This document shows positions 10,661-20,614 of a stretch of DNA of 57,755 nucleotides, one piece after another. Each line of letters opens with the position of its first letter. Within the stretch, counting starts at the first letter, position 1. The stretch is from JAWLBM01 sp041687675 (GTDB lineage Bacteria > Pseudomonadota > Alphaproteobacteria > Rhizobiales > Pleomorphomonadaceae). A program made the translations under genes and the position numbers. The stretch is taken from contig JAWLBM010000030.1 of the NCBI GenBank assembly GCA_041687675.1, positions 1 to 57,755 on the forward strand, given 5' to 3'. The notes under the pieces were generated by a model, which saw only the letters and a list, made by a program, of their open reading frames with translations, was not told where the DNA came from and did no database searches.

Positions 10661-10867
10661 ATGAAGCTCTACCGCCTCATCACCGGCGTCGACGACAGCG
10701 CCTTCTGCCACCGCGTCACCGCCGCCCTCAACAAGGGCTGGGCGCTGCACGGCCCGCCCTCGCTCACCTTCGACCGCGTGCAGGGCCGGACCATCTGCGG
10801 CCAGGCGATCGTCAAGGAGGTCGACGGGGTGGACTACCAGCCGGACATGAAGCTCGGCGACTGGTGA
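10661..10867 (+). CDS. DUF1737 small protein
   Basis: A 68-residue protein matching the DUF1737 pattern: MKLYRLITG at the start, a middle segment around LNKGWALHGPPS, and a short hydrophilic tail. The family is small, cytosolic and of unknown function, often found as a single gene in proteobacteria. The ATG at 10661 is the first residue of the family motif. It lies alone between cpdB and ahcY, and the operator and promoter of ahcY begin just after its stop. It contains no catalytic motif that I can point to. Confidence 0.75.
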   Translation: MKLYRLITGVDDSAFCHRVTAALNKGWALHGPPSLTFDRVQGRTICGQAIVKEVDGVDYQPDMKLGDW

Positions 10868-10880
10868 GCGGGCGAGGGAC

Positions 10881-10896
10881 ATAAAGGCATCTTTAT
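10881..10896. promoter_or_regulatory. Palindromic operator, SahR-like, upstream of ahcY
   Basis: ATAAAG-GCAT-CTTTAT: six-base arms pair exactly around a four-base centre, in an A+T-rich island in otherwise very G+C-rich DNA. The arms match what I remember of the SahR operator in alphaproteobacteria, where SahR (ArsR family, SAH-responsive) controls ahcY and methionine-cycle genes. It sits seven bases upstream of the -35 element. The palindrome is directly visible; naming the regulator is inference. Confidence 0.6.
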
Positions 10897-10903
10897 ATCC
10901 TGA

Positions 10904-10932
10904 TTGCCTTCCGGCGCGGATATGCCTATAAC
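10904..10932 (+). promoter_or_regulatory. Sigma-70-type promoter of ahcY
   Basis: TTGCCT (10904-10909), a 17-base spacer and TATAAC (10927-10932). Predicted transcription start is near 10939, about 80 bases ahead of the ahcY start. Spacing and sequence are close to the consensus for this group. Confidence 0.65.
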
Positions 10933-11018
10933 GTCCGTTGAGGGCGCTCGCTCCGCGCGGGCGGGCGCACGCCATTTCGTCCGACCGGACCACCGAACAC
11001 GCCAAGGAGACCGCCCCG

Positions 11019-12416
<1,398 letters not shown>

Positions 12417-12450
12417 GCGGCCCGCCGCGCCATATTCCCGCCGTCCTGTC

Positions 12451-12482
12451 GCCCTCCCGGCCCGCCGCCGGGAGGGCTTTTT
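12451..12482 (+). terminator. Intrinsic terminator of ahcY
   Basis: A perfect ten-base stem GCCCTCCCGG / CCGGGAGGGC with a seven-base loop, followed at once by five T. It starts 34 bases after the ahcY stop. This is one of the two best intrinsic terminators in the window and separates ahcY from the divL gene run. Confidence 0.9.
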
Positions 12483-12495
12483 CATGCCCGGAGTC

Positions 12496-12510
12496 GAACA
12501 TTCCGTGAAC
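12496..12510. promoter_or_regulatory. LexA-like direct repeat GAAC-N7-GAAC
   Basis: Two GAAC tetramers exactly seven bases apart, equal to GTTC-N7-GTTC on the minus strand, the alphaproteobacterial SOS box. It lies just behind the ahcY terminator and about 200 bases ahead of divL, whose gene run includes addA and addB. One such match could occur by chance in a window this size. Confidence 0.35.
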
Positions 12511-12706
12511 AGACTGTGTCGTTTTGGCACCACGTCCGAACGACCGGCGCGCGCCGGGGGCGGACTCTTTTTGCCCCTCCGGAAAGACGGTATTTTGAAG
12601 CGATTCGCAGCGGCTTCGGGGGGCGACGGGGCTGGCGACCGGGGCGCGGCGAGCATCGCCGCCGCGTCCATTGGCGGTTCTTTCGCGACCGGAGAAGGAC
12701 GTGGAC

Positions 12707-15184
12707 ATGCCGGAGTTCGGCCGGAAACGGAGAAGGATTCCCGCGATCCGCCTCCGCCGTGCCCTGGTGGCGGCGACCGCCCTCTCCACCGCCGTCCTGC
12801 CCGCCGCGGCGCAGACAACCGGGGGTGGCGACCGCCTCGGCAGCCTGGAGATCGCCTGGTTCTCCGCCATGGTCGGCGCGATCTGCTTCGCCGTCGTCTC
12901 CGCCGCCATGCTGATCCGCGCCCGGGCCCGGGCGGAGGAGGAGCGCGACCGGCTCACCCGCGAGAACGCGGACCTGAAGCTCGCCGCCGACCGGGCGGAG
13001 GCGGTGCTGTCCGCTGACGACCAGCGGGTGGTGATCTGGCCGGCCGCGGCGGACACGCCGACGGTGATGGGCTCGCTGCCGGAGGCGACCGGCGTGCCGC
13101 GCGGCCGCCTCGCCTTCCTCGCCTTCGGCCAGTGGCTGGAGCCCGCCTCCTCCAAGCTGCTCGACGACCGAGTCGCCGCCCTCAGGCAGACCGGCGAGGC
13201 CTTCCAGGAGATCCTGCGCACCGCCGCCGGCACCCACGTCGAGGCGACCGGCCGCACCTCCGGGTCGCTGTGCTTCGTGCGCTTCCGCAACATCTCGCGC
13301 GAGCGGCTGCAGTATGTGGAGCTCGCCGACCGCCACGCCCGCCTGTCGCGCGAGACCGAGACGCTGCACGGGCTGCTCGACGCGCTGTCGATGCCGGTCT
13401 GGATGCGCGACCGCTCGGGGCGCCTGGCCTATGCCAACCGCGCCTATGCCCGCGCGGTGGAATCGCCCGACCCGGCACAGGCCGTCACCAACCAGCTGGA
13501 ACTGCTCGACGCCTCCGGCCGGCAGCAGGTGAAGGAGAGCCGCGCCTCCGGGCCGGTGTTCGCCCGCCGACTTTCCGTCGTGGTCGCCGGCACCCGGCGC
13601 GTCTTCGACATCGTCGACGCCTCGACCGGCGAGGCCAGCGCCGGCATCGCCACGGACGTCAGCGAACTGGAGAAGGTGCAGTCCGAGCTCCGGCGCACCA
13701 TCCAGAACCACGCCCGCACGCTCGACCAGCTCGCCACCGCGGTGGCCATCTTCGGCGCCGACCGGCGGCTGCAGTTCTACAATGCCGCCTACGGGAGCCT
13801 GTTCGGCCTCGATCCCGCCTTCCTCGAGGCCGGGCCGGAGGACGGCGCGGTGCTCGACCAGCTCCGGGCCCTGCGCAAGCTGCCCGAGCAGGCGGACTAC
13901 CGGGCCTGGAAGCGCGACATGCTCGCCTCCTACCAGGCCATGGAGGCCCGCGAGAGCTGGTGGCACCTGCCGGGCGGGCAGACGCTCCGCGTCATCGCCA
14001 ACCCGCATCCGCAGGGTGGCGTCACCTACGTCTACGAGAACGTCACCGAGCGGCTCGACCTGGAGAGCCGCTACAACGCGCTGATCCGCGTGCAGGGCGA
14101 GACGCTGGACCACCTCTCCGAAGGCGTCGCCGTGTTCGGCTCGGACGGCCGGCTGCGGCTGTTCAACCCGGCGTTCGTGGCGCTGTGGAAGCTGGACGAG
14201 GCGATGCTGGCGAGGAAGGCGCATGTCGGCGAGGTGATCGAGGCCTGCCGCCGCGTCCACGACGAGCGCGCCGCCTTCGACCGGATCCGCGAGGCCGTGA
14301 CCGGCCTCGCCGACCAGCGCACCCGGCTCGGCGGCCGCCTCGAGGGCCCGCAGGGCGTCGTCGACTTCGGCACGGTGCCGCTGCCGGACGGGGCCACGCT
14401 GGTGACCTTCGTCAACGTCACCGACCGGGTGGCGGTCGAGCGGGCGCTGATGGAGAAGAACGAGGCGCTGGAGGCGGCCGACCAGCTGAAGAACGCCTTC
14501 ATCCAGCACGTCTCCTACGAGCTGCGCTCGCCGCTGACCAACATCATCGGCTTCGCCCAGCTGCTCGCCGACGACAACGCCGGCCCGCTCAACGTCAAGC
14601 AGCGGGAGTACACCGGCTACATCATGGAGTCCTCCGGGGCGCTCCTCGCCATCATCAACGACATCCTCGACCTCGCCACGGTGGACGCCGGGATCATGGA
14701 GCTCGAGCTGTCCGAGGTGGACATCGCCGCCACCGTGGAGGCGGCCGCGACGGGGCTGCGCGACCGGCTGGCGGAGGCGCGGATCCAGCTGGTGAACCGT
14801 GTCCCGGACGACATCGGCAGCTTCGTCGCCGACGAGAAGCGGGTGCGCCAGATCCTGTTCAACCTGCTCTCCAACGCCATATCCTTCACGCCGGACGGCG
14901 GCGCGGTGGAGATCGGCTGCCTGCGCGAGGGCGAGGACGTGCTGTTCGAGGTGCGCGACGACGGCCGCGGCATCCCCGAGGACTACCTCGACGCCGTGTT
15001 CGAGCGCTTCGAGAGCCGGCCGACCGGGGCGCGCCGCCGCGGCGCCGGCCTGGGGCTGTCGATCGTCAAGAGCTTCGTCGAGCTCCACGGCGGCACCGTC
15101 GAGATCGCCTCGCGCGAGGGCGAGGGGACGCTGGTGCGTTGCCGCTTCCCGGCGGCGCCGCGCCTCGCCGAGGCCGCCGAGTAG
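12707..15184 (+). CDS. divL: DivL-like PAS sensor kinase with tyrosine in place of the H-box histidine
   Basis: In Caulobacter, DivL works with CckA and DivK to control CtrA phosphorylation. This protein has 825 residues from ATG 12707, seven bases behind a GGAGAAGGA ribosome site; an earlier TTG at 12671 is less likely. A basic N-terminus and hydrophobic segments (about 18-36 and 51-72) anchor it to the membrane. PAS-like regions lie at about 215-320, 335-450 and 465-575. The dimerisation helix reads HVSYELRSPL, with Y604 where kinases have histidine. The ATPase domain has NLLSNAISFTP, DDGRGIP and GAGLGLSIV. It heads a tightly packed gene run that reaches addA. Confidence 0.85.
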   Translation: MPEFGRKRRRIPAIRLRRALVAATALSTAVLPAAAQTTGGGDRLGSLEIAWFSAMVGAICFAVVSAAMLIRARARAEEERDRLTRENADLKLAADRAEAVLSADDQRVVIWPAAADTPTVMGSLPEATGVPRGRLAFLAFGQWLEPASSKLLDDRVAALRQTGEAFQEILRTAAGTHVEATGRTSGSLCFVRFRNISRERLQYVELADRHARLSRETETLHGLLDALSMPVWMRDRSGRLAYANRAYARAVESPDPAQAVTNQLELLDASGRQQVKESRASGPVFARRLSVVVAGTRRVFDIVDASTGEASAGIATDVSELEKVQSELRRTIQNHARTLDQLATAVAIFGADRRLQFYNAAYGSLFGLDPAFLEAGPEDGAVLDQLRALRKLPEQADYRAWKRDMLASYQAMEARESWWHLPGGQTLRVIANPHPQGGVTYVYENVTERLDLESRYNALIRVQGETLDHLSEGVAVFGSDGRLRLFNPAFVALWKLDEAMLARKAHVGEVIEACRRVHDERAAFDRIREAVTGLADQRTRLGGRLEGPQGVVDFGTVPLPDGATLVTFVNVTDRVAVERALMEKNEALEAADQLKNAFIQHVSYELRSPLTNIIGFAQLLADDNAGPLNVKQREYTGYIMESSGALLAIINDILDLATVDAGIMELELSEVDIAATVEAAATGLRDRLAEARIQLVNRVPDDIGSFVADEKRVRQILFNLLSNAISFTPDGGAVEIGCLREGEDVLFEVRDDGRGIPEDYLDAVFERFESRPTGARRRGAGLGLSIVKSFVELHGGTVEIASREGEGTLVRCRFPAAPRLAEAAE

Positions 15185-15208
15185 CACCGGGCCGGAAAGG
15201 CCGCCGCC

Positions 15209-16708
15209 ATGCCGCTTCTGGAGCTCACCGTCGCCGACGAGGCGGGGACCCGGCGCCTCGCCGAGGACCTCGCCATGGTGCTGCGGCCGGGCGACGTCGT
15301 CGCGCTCGCCGGCGACCTCGGCATGGGAAAGAGCGCCTTCGCCCGCGCCCTCCTGCGCGCCCTCGCCGACGACCCCGCCCTCGAGGTGCCGAGCCCCACC
15401 TTCACGCTGGTGCAGGCCTACGACCTGCCGGGGCTGTCGGTCGCCCACTTCGACCTCTACCGCCTCGGCGACCCGGGCGAACTCGTCGAGATCGGCTTCG
15501 ACGAGGCGATCCGCACCGGCGCCGCGCTGGTGGAATGGCCGGACCGGGCCGCCGGCGCCCTGCCGCCGGACTCGCTCCGGGTGCTGATCGAGGAGGACGG
15601 CGGCCCCGAGGGCCGGCGCTTCACCCTCGACGGCGATCCCGCCGCATGGGCGGCGCGGCTCGAGCGCACCCGGCGGATCCGCGCCCTCCTGGAGGCGCCG
15701 GGCGCGCCGCCCGCCGTCCGCCGCCGCATGGCGGGCGATGCCTCGGCGCGCCGCTTCGAGCGGGTCCGCCGCGGCGACGAGCGGCTGGTCGTGATGGACT
15801 GGCCCCGCCGGCCGCCGCAGCCGGCCCTCCTCGACGGGCTCTCCTACCCCGAGCTCGTCCACGTCCAGGACGATCCGCTCGCCTTCGTCGCCGTCGCCGA
15901 GGCGCTGCGCGGGGCCGGCTTCGTGGCGCCCGGCCTCCATGCCGGCGACCTCGCCGAGGGGCTGCTCCTCGTCGACGACCTCGGCGCCGAGGGCCTGCTC
16001 GCCGCCGGGGCGCCGTTGCCGGAGCGCTTCCTCGCCGCCGCGGAGGTGGTCGCCGAAAAGGACGCCACCCGCTTCCCGCGCGAGATCGACGTTCCCGGCC
16101 GGGGCCGCTGGCGGCTGCCGGACTTCGACGCCCGGGCGCTCGCGGTGGAGCTGTCGCTGCTGCCCGACTGGTACCTGCCGCTCGTCTCCGGGCAGCCCGC
16201 CGATCCGGCCCATCGCGCCGAGTTCCTCGATCTCTGGGCGCCGCTGGTGGAGGCCATCGGGCGGCTGCCGCGCGGACTGGTCCTGCGCGATGTCATCGCG
16301 GCGAACCTCGTCTGGCGCGGCGGCGAGGGACGGGCGCGGATCGGCTTCCTCGACCTCCAGGACGCCATGGTCGGGCCGGAGGCCTACGACCTGATGTCGC
16401 TCGTCACCGACGTCCGGCTCGACCTTGCGGACGGCCTCGTCGCCGACATGCGGGCGGCCTACCGCGCCGTCCGCCGCGCCGGCGACCCGGGCTTCGACGA
16501 CGCGGGCTTCGAGGCGGCCCTCGCGCTCACCGCCGCGCAGCGCAACTCGAAGATCCTCGGCGGCTTCGCCCGCCTCGCCGTCCGCGATGGAAAGCGGGGA
16601 TATCTCGATCATCTGCCCCGGGTGCGGCGGCGGGTCGCGGCGGCGCTCGAGCATCCGGTTCTCCGCCCGCTGCGGCTCTGGTATGAACGCCACCGTTGTC
16701 TCGACTGA
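15209..16708 (+). CDS. tsaE: TsaE / AmgK-type phosphotransferase fusion
   Basis: Two domains in 499 residues. Residues 1-155 are TsaE, the ATPase of the tRNA t6A37 threonylcarbamoyl complex, with Walker A GDLGMGKS, SPTFTLVQ and FDLYRLGDP. Residues 165-499 are an aminoglycoside-phosphotransferase fold resembling AmgK, the anomeric kinase for N-acetylmuramate in cell-wall recycling. The catalytic aspartate is kept (LRD, D361) and so are N366 and the metal loop FLDLQDA, but the usual histidine between them is missing. It starts 24 bases after divL, and the MurU-like gene follows 23 bases on, which supports the sugar-kinase reading. Confidence 0.88.
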   Translation: MPLLELTVADEAGTRRLAEDLAMVLRPGDVVALAGDLGMGKSAFARALLRALADDPALEVPSPTFTLVQAYDLPGLSVAHFDLYRLGDPGELVEIGFDEAIRTGAALVEWPDRAAGALPPDSLRVLIEEDGGPEGRRFTLDGDPAAWAARLERTRRIRALLEAPGAPPAVRRRMAGDASARRFERVRRGDERLVVMDWPRRPPQPALLDGLSYPELVHVQDDPLAFVAVAEALRGAGFVAPGLHAGDLAEGLLLVDDLGAEGLLAAGAPLPERFLAAAEVVAEKDATRFPREIDVPGRGRWRLPDFDARALAVELSLLPDWYLPLVSGQPADPAHRAEFLDLWAPLVEAIGRLPRGLVLRDVIAANLVWRGGEGRARIGFLDLQDAMVGPEAYDLMSLVTDVRLDLADGLVADMRAAYRAVRRAGDPGFDDAGFEAALALTAAQRNSKILGGFARLAVRDGKRGYLDHLPRVRRRVAAALEHPVLRPLRLWYERHRCLD

Positions 16709-16731
16709 CGCCAGCCAGGCCGATTCCCCGA

Positions 16732-17469
16732 ATGCCCGACCATTCCCGACGCCACAGCCCCCGGACCGCGATGGTGCTCGCCGCCGGACGCGGCAAGCGC
16801 ATGCGCCCGATCACCGCCACCACTCCGAAGCCGCTGGTCGAGGTGGCCGGCCGGTCGCTGGTCGACCACGTGCTCGACCGCCTCGCCGCGGCGGGCGTCG
16901 AGACGGCGGTGGTGAACGTCCACTACCTCGCCGACCTGGTGGAGGTGCACGTCAGCAAGCGGCGGGCGCCGGCGGTGGCCGTCTCCGACGAACGGAAGCG
17001 GCTGCTCGACACCGGCGGCGCGGTGGTGAAGGCGCTGGACCTCCTCGGCAACGAGCCCTTCTACCACCTCAACTCGGACACGATCTGGGTCGAAGGCGCC
17101 CGGCCGAACCTCGAGGTGCTCGCCGAGCGCTGGGACGGCGAGCGCATGGACGGCATGCTGATGCTGTCACCGACTGTCACCGCGGTCGGCTACGACGGGG
17201 CCGGAGACTTCGAGATGGACGCGGAGGGGCGGCTGCAGAGGCGGGCGGAGCGGCGGGTGGCGCCGTTCGTCTACGCGGGCGCGGCGATCTTCCACCCGCG
17301 GCTGTTCGCCGGCCTTGCCGTGGAGCCCTTCTCGCTCAACCGGATCTTCGACGAGGCGATCGCCGCCGGCCGCCTCTTCGGCATGCGCATGGACGGCATC
17401 TGGCTGCACGTCGGCACGCCCGGCGCCATTCGCGAGGCGGAGGCGTCGATCGCCCTGTCGGCAGCCTGA
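16732..17469 (+). CDS. murU: N-acetylmuramate-1-phosphate uridylyltransferase, MurU-like
   Basis: Nucleotidyltransferase expected to make UDP-MurNAc from UTP and MurNAc-1-phosphate, the step after AmgK in the fosfomycin-resistant recycling route known from Pseudomonas. It has 245 residues from ATG 16732; an alternative TTG at 16696 overlaps the preceding gene. The signature LAAGRGKRMRPIT and the following TPKPLVEVAG are clear, as is HLNSDTIW for the metal site. MurU, RmlA and mannose-1-phosphate guanylyltransferases are similar in sequence, so the substrate rests mainly on the AmgK-like neighbour. addB begins ten bases later. Confidence 0.82.
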   Translation: MPDHSRRHSPRTAMVLAAGRGKRMRPITATTPKPLVEVAGRSLVDHVLDRLAAAGVETAVVNVHYLADLVEVHVSKRRAPAVAVSDERKRLLDTGGAVVKALDLLGNEPFYHLNSDTIWVEGARPNLEVLAERWDGERMDGMLMLSPTVTAVGYDGAGDFEMDAEGRLQRRAERRVAPFVYAGAAIFHPRLFAGLAVEPFSLNRIFDEAIAAGRLFGMRMDGIWLHVGTPGAIREAEASIALSAA

Positions 17470-17479
17470 GGGAGGGTGC

Positions 17480-20400
17480 ATGGAACGGGAGCCGCGCGTC
17501 TTCAACGTCCCCGCCGGGGCACCCTTCCTGCCGACGCTGGTGGACGCGATCCTCGACGGCACGCTGGTGCCGGGCAAGGTCTACCGCGACGACCCGCTCG
17601 CCCTCGCCGACCTCACCGTCTTCCTGCCGACCCGTCGCGCCGCCCGGGCGCTCGCCGGAACGCTGGTCCGCCGCCTCGGCGCGGGCGCGGCCGTGCTGCC
17701 GCGGATCCGCCCGCTCGGCGACGTCGACGAGGACGGCGCCGACGGGCTGACCGACCCTGCCGAACTCGACCTCCTCCCGCCGCTGGAGGGACCGGCGCGG
17801 CTGGTGGCGCTCGCCGGCCTGGTGCTCGCCTGGCGCCGGCATCTCGGCCCGGAAAGCCTGGTGACGCCCTCCGGCCACCGGATCACCGTGCCGGCGTCGG
17901 CCGCCGACGCGGTGCACCTTGCCCGCGACCTCCTCGCCCTGATCGACCAGGCGACCGTCGACGGCGTCGACTGGGCCGGGCTGAAGACGCTGGTGCCCGA
18001 GGACCACGCTGGCTGGTGGCAGCTGACGCTCGGCTTCCTCGGCATCGCCACCGAGGCCTGGCCGGCATACCTCGCCGAGGCCGGGCGGATGGACCCGATC
18101 GCCCACCGGACCGCCGTCCTGCGCGCCGTCGCCGCCCGCCTCGCCCGCGGCGACCTCGACCGCCCGGTGGTCGCCGCCGGCTCCACCGGCTCGCAGCCGG
18201 CGACCGCGGCGCTGCTCGCCGCCGTCGCCCGGATGGCGAACGGGGCGGTGGTGCTGCCGGGGCTCGACCGGCACCTCGGCGAGGCCACCGTCTCCGCCCT
18301 CGCCGAGGGGCGGATCGAGGGCGCGGCGAGCCATCCGCAGGCGGCGCTCGCCCGGCTTCTCGGCGTGATCGGCATCGGCCGCGGCGAGGTGGTCGACCTC
18401 GGCGCGCCGACGCCGGCGCTGGCGACCCGCGCCCGGATCATCTCCGACGCGCTGCTTCCGGCGCCGGAGACCGACCGCTGGCCCGAGGTCGCCGCCCGGC
18501 TGGCCGCCGACGCGGAGGGCACCCGGGCGGCGCTCGACGGCGTCTCCCTCGCCGTCGCCGCCAACGAGGCGGAGGAAGCCCTCGCCATCGCCTGCGCCCT
18601 CCGCGAGGCGCTGGAGACGCCGGAGGCGACGGCGGCGCTGGTCACCCCGGACCGGGTGCTCGCCCGCCGGGTCGCCGCCGAACTCGCCCGCTTCGGCGTC
18701 GAGGCAGAGGATTCGGCCGGCGTGCCGCTGTCGCGCACGCCCCCCGGGGCGCTGGCGCTGCTCCTCGCCGACTGCATCGCCGCCGGGCTCGACCCGGTCG
18801 GGCTGGTGGCGCTGACCCGCCATCCGCTGGCCGCCTTCGGGATGGCGAGGCCGGTCGCCCGCGCTGCTGCCCGGGCGCTCGAGGTCGCCTGCCTGCGCGG
18901 CCCTCGGCTCGCCGCCGGCGGCAAGGCGCTGGCGGAGGCAGCGGAGCGGCTGGCGATCGGCGGGCGCGGCGGCTTCGGCGTCCACCCGGCGGTGAGCCGG
19001 CTCGACGCCGACGACATGGCCGCCGCCCGGCGCCTCGCCGCGCGCCTCTGCGACGCCACCGCGCCCGTGGAGGCGCTCGCCGCCGACGGCGCTTGCGACC
19101 ACCGCAAGCTGCTCGAGGCGCTTCTCGCCGCCCTCCACGCCATCGCCCGCGACGACACCGGCTCCGACGCCCGCCTGTTCGAGGGGCCGGCCGGGGCGGC
19201 GCTCGCCCGCTTCTTCGCCGGCCACCTCGATGCGCCCGCGACGCCGCTGCCGGCCCGGCTCGCCGACCTTCCGGCGCTGCTGCGGGCGCTGATGCAGGGC
19301 GAGACCGTGCGCCGGCCGGTGCGCGCCGCCCGCGTCTCCATCTGGGGCCAGCTCGAGGCGCGGCTGATGACGGTGGACCGCCTCGTCGTCGGCGGCCTCA
19401 ACGAGGGCGTCTGGCCGCCGGCGACCAACACCGGCCCCTGGCTGTCGCGGCCGATGCGCGCCGCCCTCGGATTTCCGCCGCCGGAGCAGCGGATCGGCCT
19501 CGGCGCCCACGACTTCGCCGCCGCCCTCGGCGCCCCCGACGTGCTGCTCACCCGGGCGGCGAAGAGCGGCGGCGCGCCGACGGTGCCGACCCGCTTCCTC
19601 ACCCGCCTCCTCGGCCTGGTCGGGCCGCAGGCGGAGGCGGCGATGGCCGCGCGCGGCGCCCGCCACCTCGACCGCGCCCGCCGGCTCGACGACCGCCCCT
19701 CCGAGAGCCGCTGCGTCCGGCCCTGTCCCACCCCGCCGGTGGCGGCGCGGCCGACCCGCCTGTCGGTCACCGAGGTCGAGCGCTGGATCCGCGACCCCTA
19801 CGCCGTCTACGCCCGCCGGGTGCTCGCCCTCGAGCCGCTGCCGGACCTCGGCGAGCGGCCGGACTTCGGCACCCGCGGCTCGGTGCTGCACGCCGCCCTC
19901 GCCCGCTTCGCCCGCGAATGGGACGGGCCCTTCGACGACACCGCCGTGGCGGCGCTGGTCGAGATCGGCCGGCAGGAATTCCGCGAGATCGAGGCCTTCC
20001 CGGAGATCCACGCGCTCTGGTGGCCGCGCTTCGTTTCGGCGGCGAAATGGCTGGTCGGCAGCTTCGAGGCGGAGCGGGCGGACGTGCGCCGCTTCCCCGA
20101 GGTCACCGGCCGCTGGGAGATCGACGGCCCGGCCGGGAGCTTCCTCCTCACAGGCCGCGCCGACCGGATCGACCTTCTCCCCGACGAGCGGCTGTCGATC
20201 GTCGACTTCAAGTCGGGCACGGCGCCGAGCGCCAAGCAGATCGCCTTCGGCGAGTCGCCGCAGCTCGCCCTCGAGGCGGCGATCGCCCGGCGCGGCGGCT
20301 TCGAGGGGGTGCCGGAGGGCGAGGCGGCCGAACTGGTGCATGTGGTGCTCAAGGGCATCGAGGGCCGCGACAGGCTCTGCGTCTTCGACGGCTACAAGGG

Positions 20401-20614
20401 CGGGCGGGACGCGCCGGCCCGCTCCCTCCCCGAGACCGTGGAGAGGACCGAGGAGGCGCTGCGGGGGCTGGTCGCCGCCTATGCGGTGGAGGCGAAGGGC
20501 TACCTCTCCCGCGCCCACCCCTTCAAGCGCGGCGACAGGGAGCCCTACGACCACCTCGCCCGGGTCAGGGAGTGGTCGATCGGATCGGACGAGGCGGGAG
20601 GCGAGGAGCCATGA
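17480..20614 (+). CDS. addB: Double-strand break repair protein AddB
   Basis: Second subunit of the AddAB helicase-nuclease that resects double-strand breaks and loads RecA. It has 1044 residues from ATG 17480, right behind GGGAGGG. The N-terminal Walker A of Bacillus AddB is absent; the region reads FLPTRRAARALAG, as in the alphaproteobacterial form. The C-terminal PD-(D/E)XK nuclease is present: TGRADRIDLL, then IVDFKSGTAP. The N-terminal cysteine of the iron-sulfur nuclease module is replaced (RDPYAVYARR). The stop overlaps the addA start by four bases. Confidence 0.92.
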   Translation: MEREPRVFNVPAGAPFLPTLVDAILDGTLVPGKVYRDDPLALADLTVFLPTRRAARALAGTLVRRLGAGAAVLPRIRPLGDVDEDGADGLTDPAELDLLPPLEGPARLVALAGLVLAWRRHLGPESLVTPSGHRITVPASAADAVHLARDLLALIDQATVDGVDWAGLKTLVPEDHAGWWQLTLGFLGIATEAWPAYLAEAGRMDPIAHRTAVLRAVAARLARGDLDRPVVAAGSTGSQPATAALLAAVARMANGAVVLPGLDRHLGEATVSALAEGRIEGAASHPQAALARLLGVIGIGRGEVVDLGAPTPALATRARIISDALLPAPETDRWPEVAARLAADAEGTRAALDGVSLAVAANEAEEALAIACALREALETPEATAALVTPDRVLARRVAAELARFGVEAEDSAGVPLSRTPPGALALLLADCIAAGLDPVGLVALTRHPLAAFGMARPVARAAARALEVACLRGPRLAAGGKALAEAAERLAIGGRGGFGVHPAVSRLDADDMAAARRLAARLCDATAPVEALAADGACDHRKLLEALLAALHAIARDDTGSDARLFEGPAGAALARFFAGHLDAPATPLPARLADLPALLRALMQGETVRRPVRAARVSIWGQLEARLMTVDRLVVGGLNEGVWPPATNTGPWLSRPMRAALGFPPPEQRIGLGAHDFAAALGAPDVLLTRAAKSGGAPTVPTRFLTRLLGLVGPQAEAAMAARGARHLDRARRLDDRPSESRCVRPCPTPPVAARPTRLSVTEVERWIRDPYAVYARRVLALEPLPDLGERPDFGTRGSVLHAALARFAREWDGPFDDTAVAALVEIGRQEFREIEAFPEIHALWWPRFVSAAKWLVGSFEAERADVRRFPEVTGRWEIDGPAGSFLLTGRADRIDLLPDERLSIVDFKSGTAPSAKQIAFGESPQLALEAAIARRGGFEGVPEGEAAELVHVVLKGIEGRDRLCVFDGYKGGRDAPARSLPETVERTEEALRGLVAAYAVEAKGYLSRAHPFKRGDREPYDHLARVREWSIGSDEAGGEEP

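Noticed and set aside
12482..16693. A 1403-residue open frame on the minus strand
   Set aside because: It lies opposite divL and the tsaE/amgK gene, which have clear domains and codon bias. Long antisense frames are common at this G+C content, and the translation shows no domain.
17336..20554. A 1072-residue minus-strand frame opposite addB
   Set aside because: Same reason: low-complexity Gly/Arg/His-rich translation mirroring addB codons.
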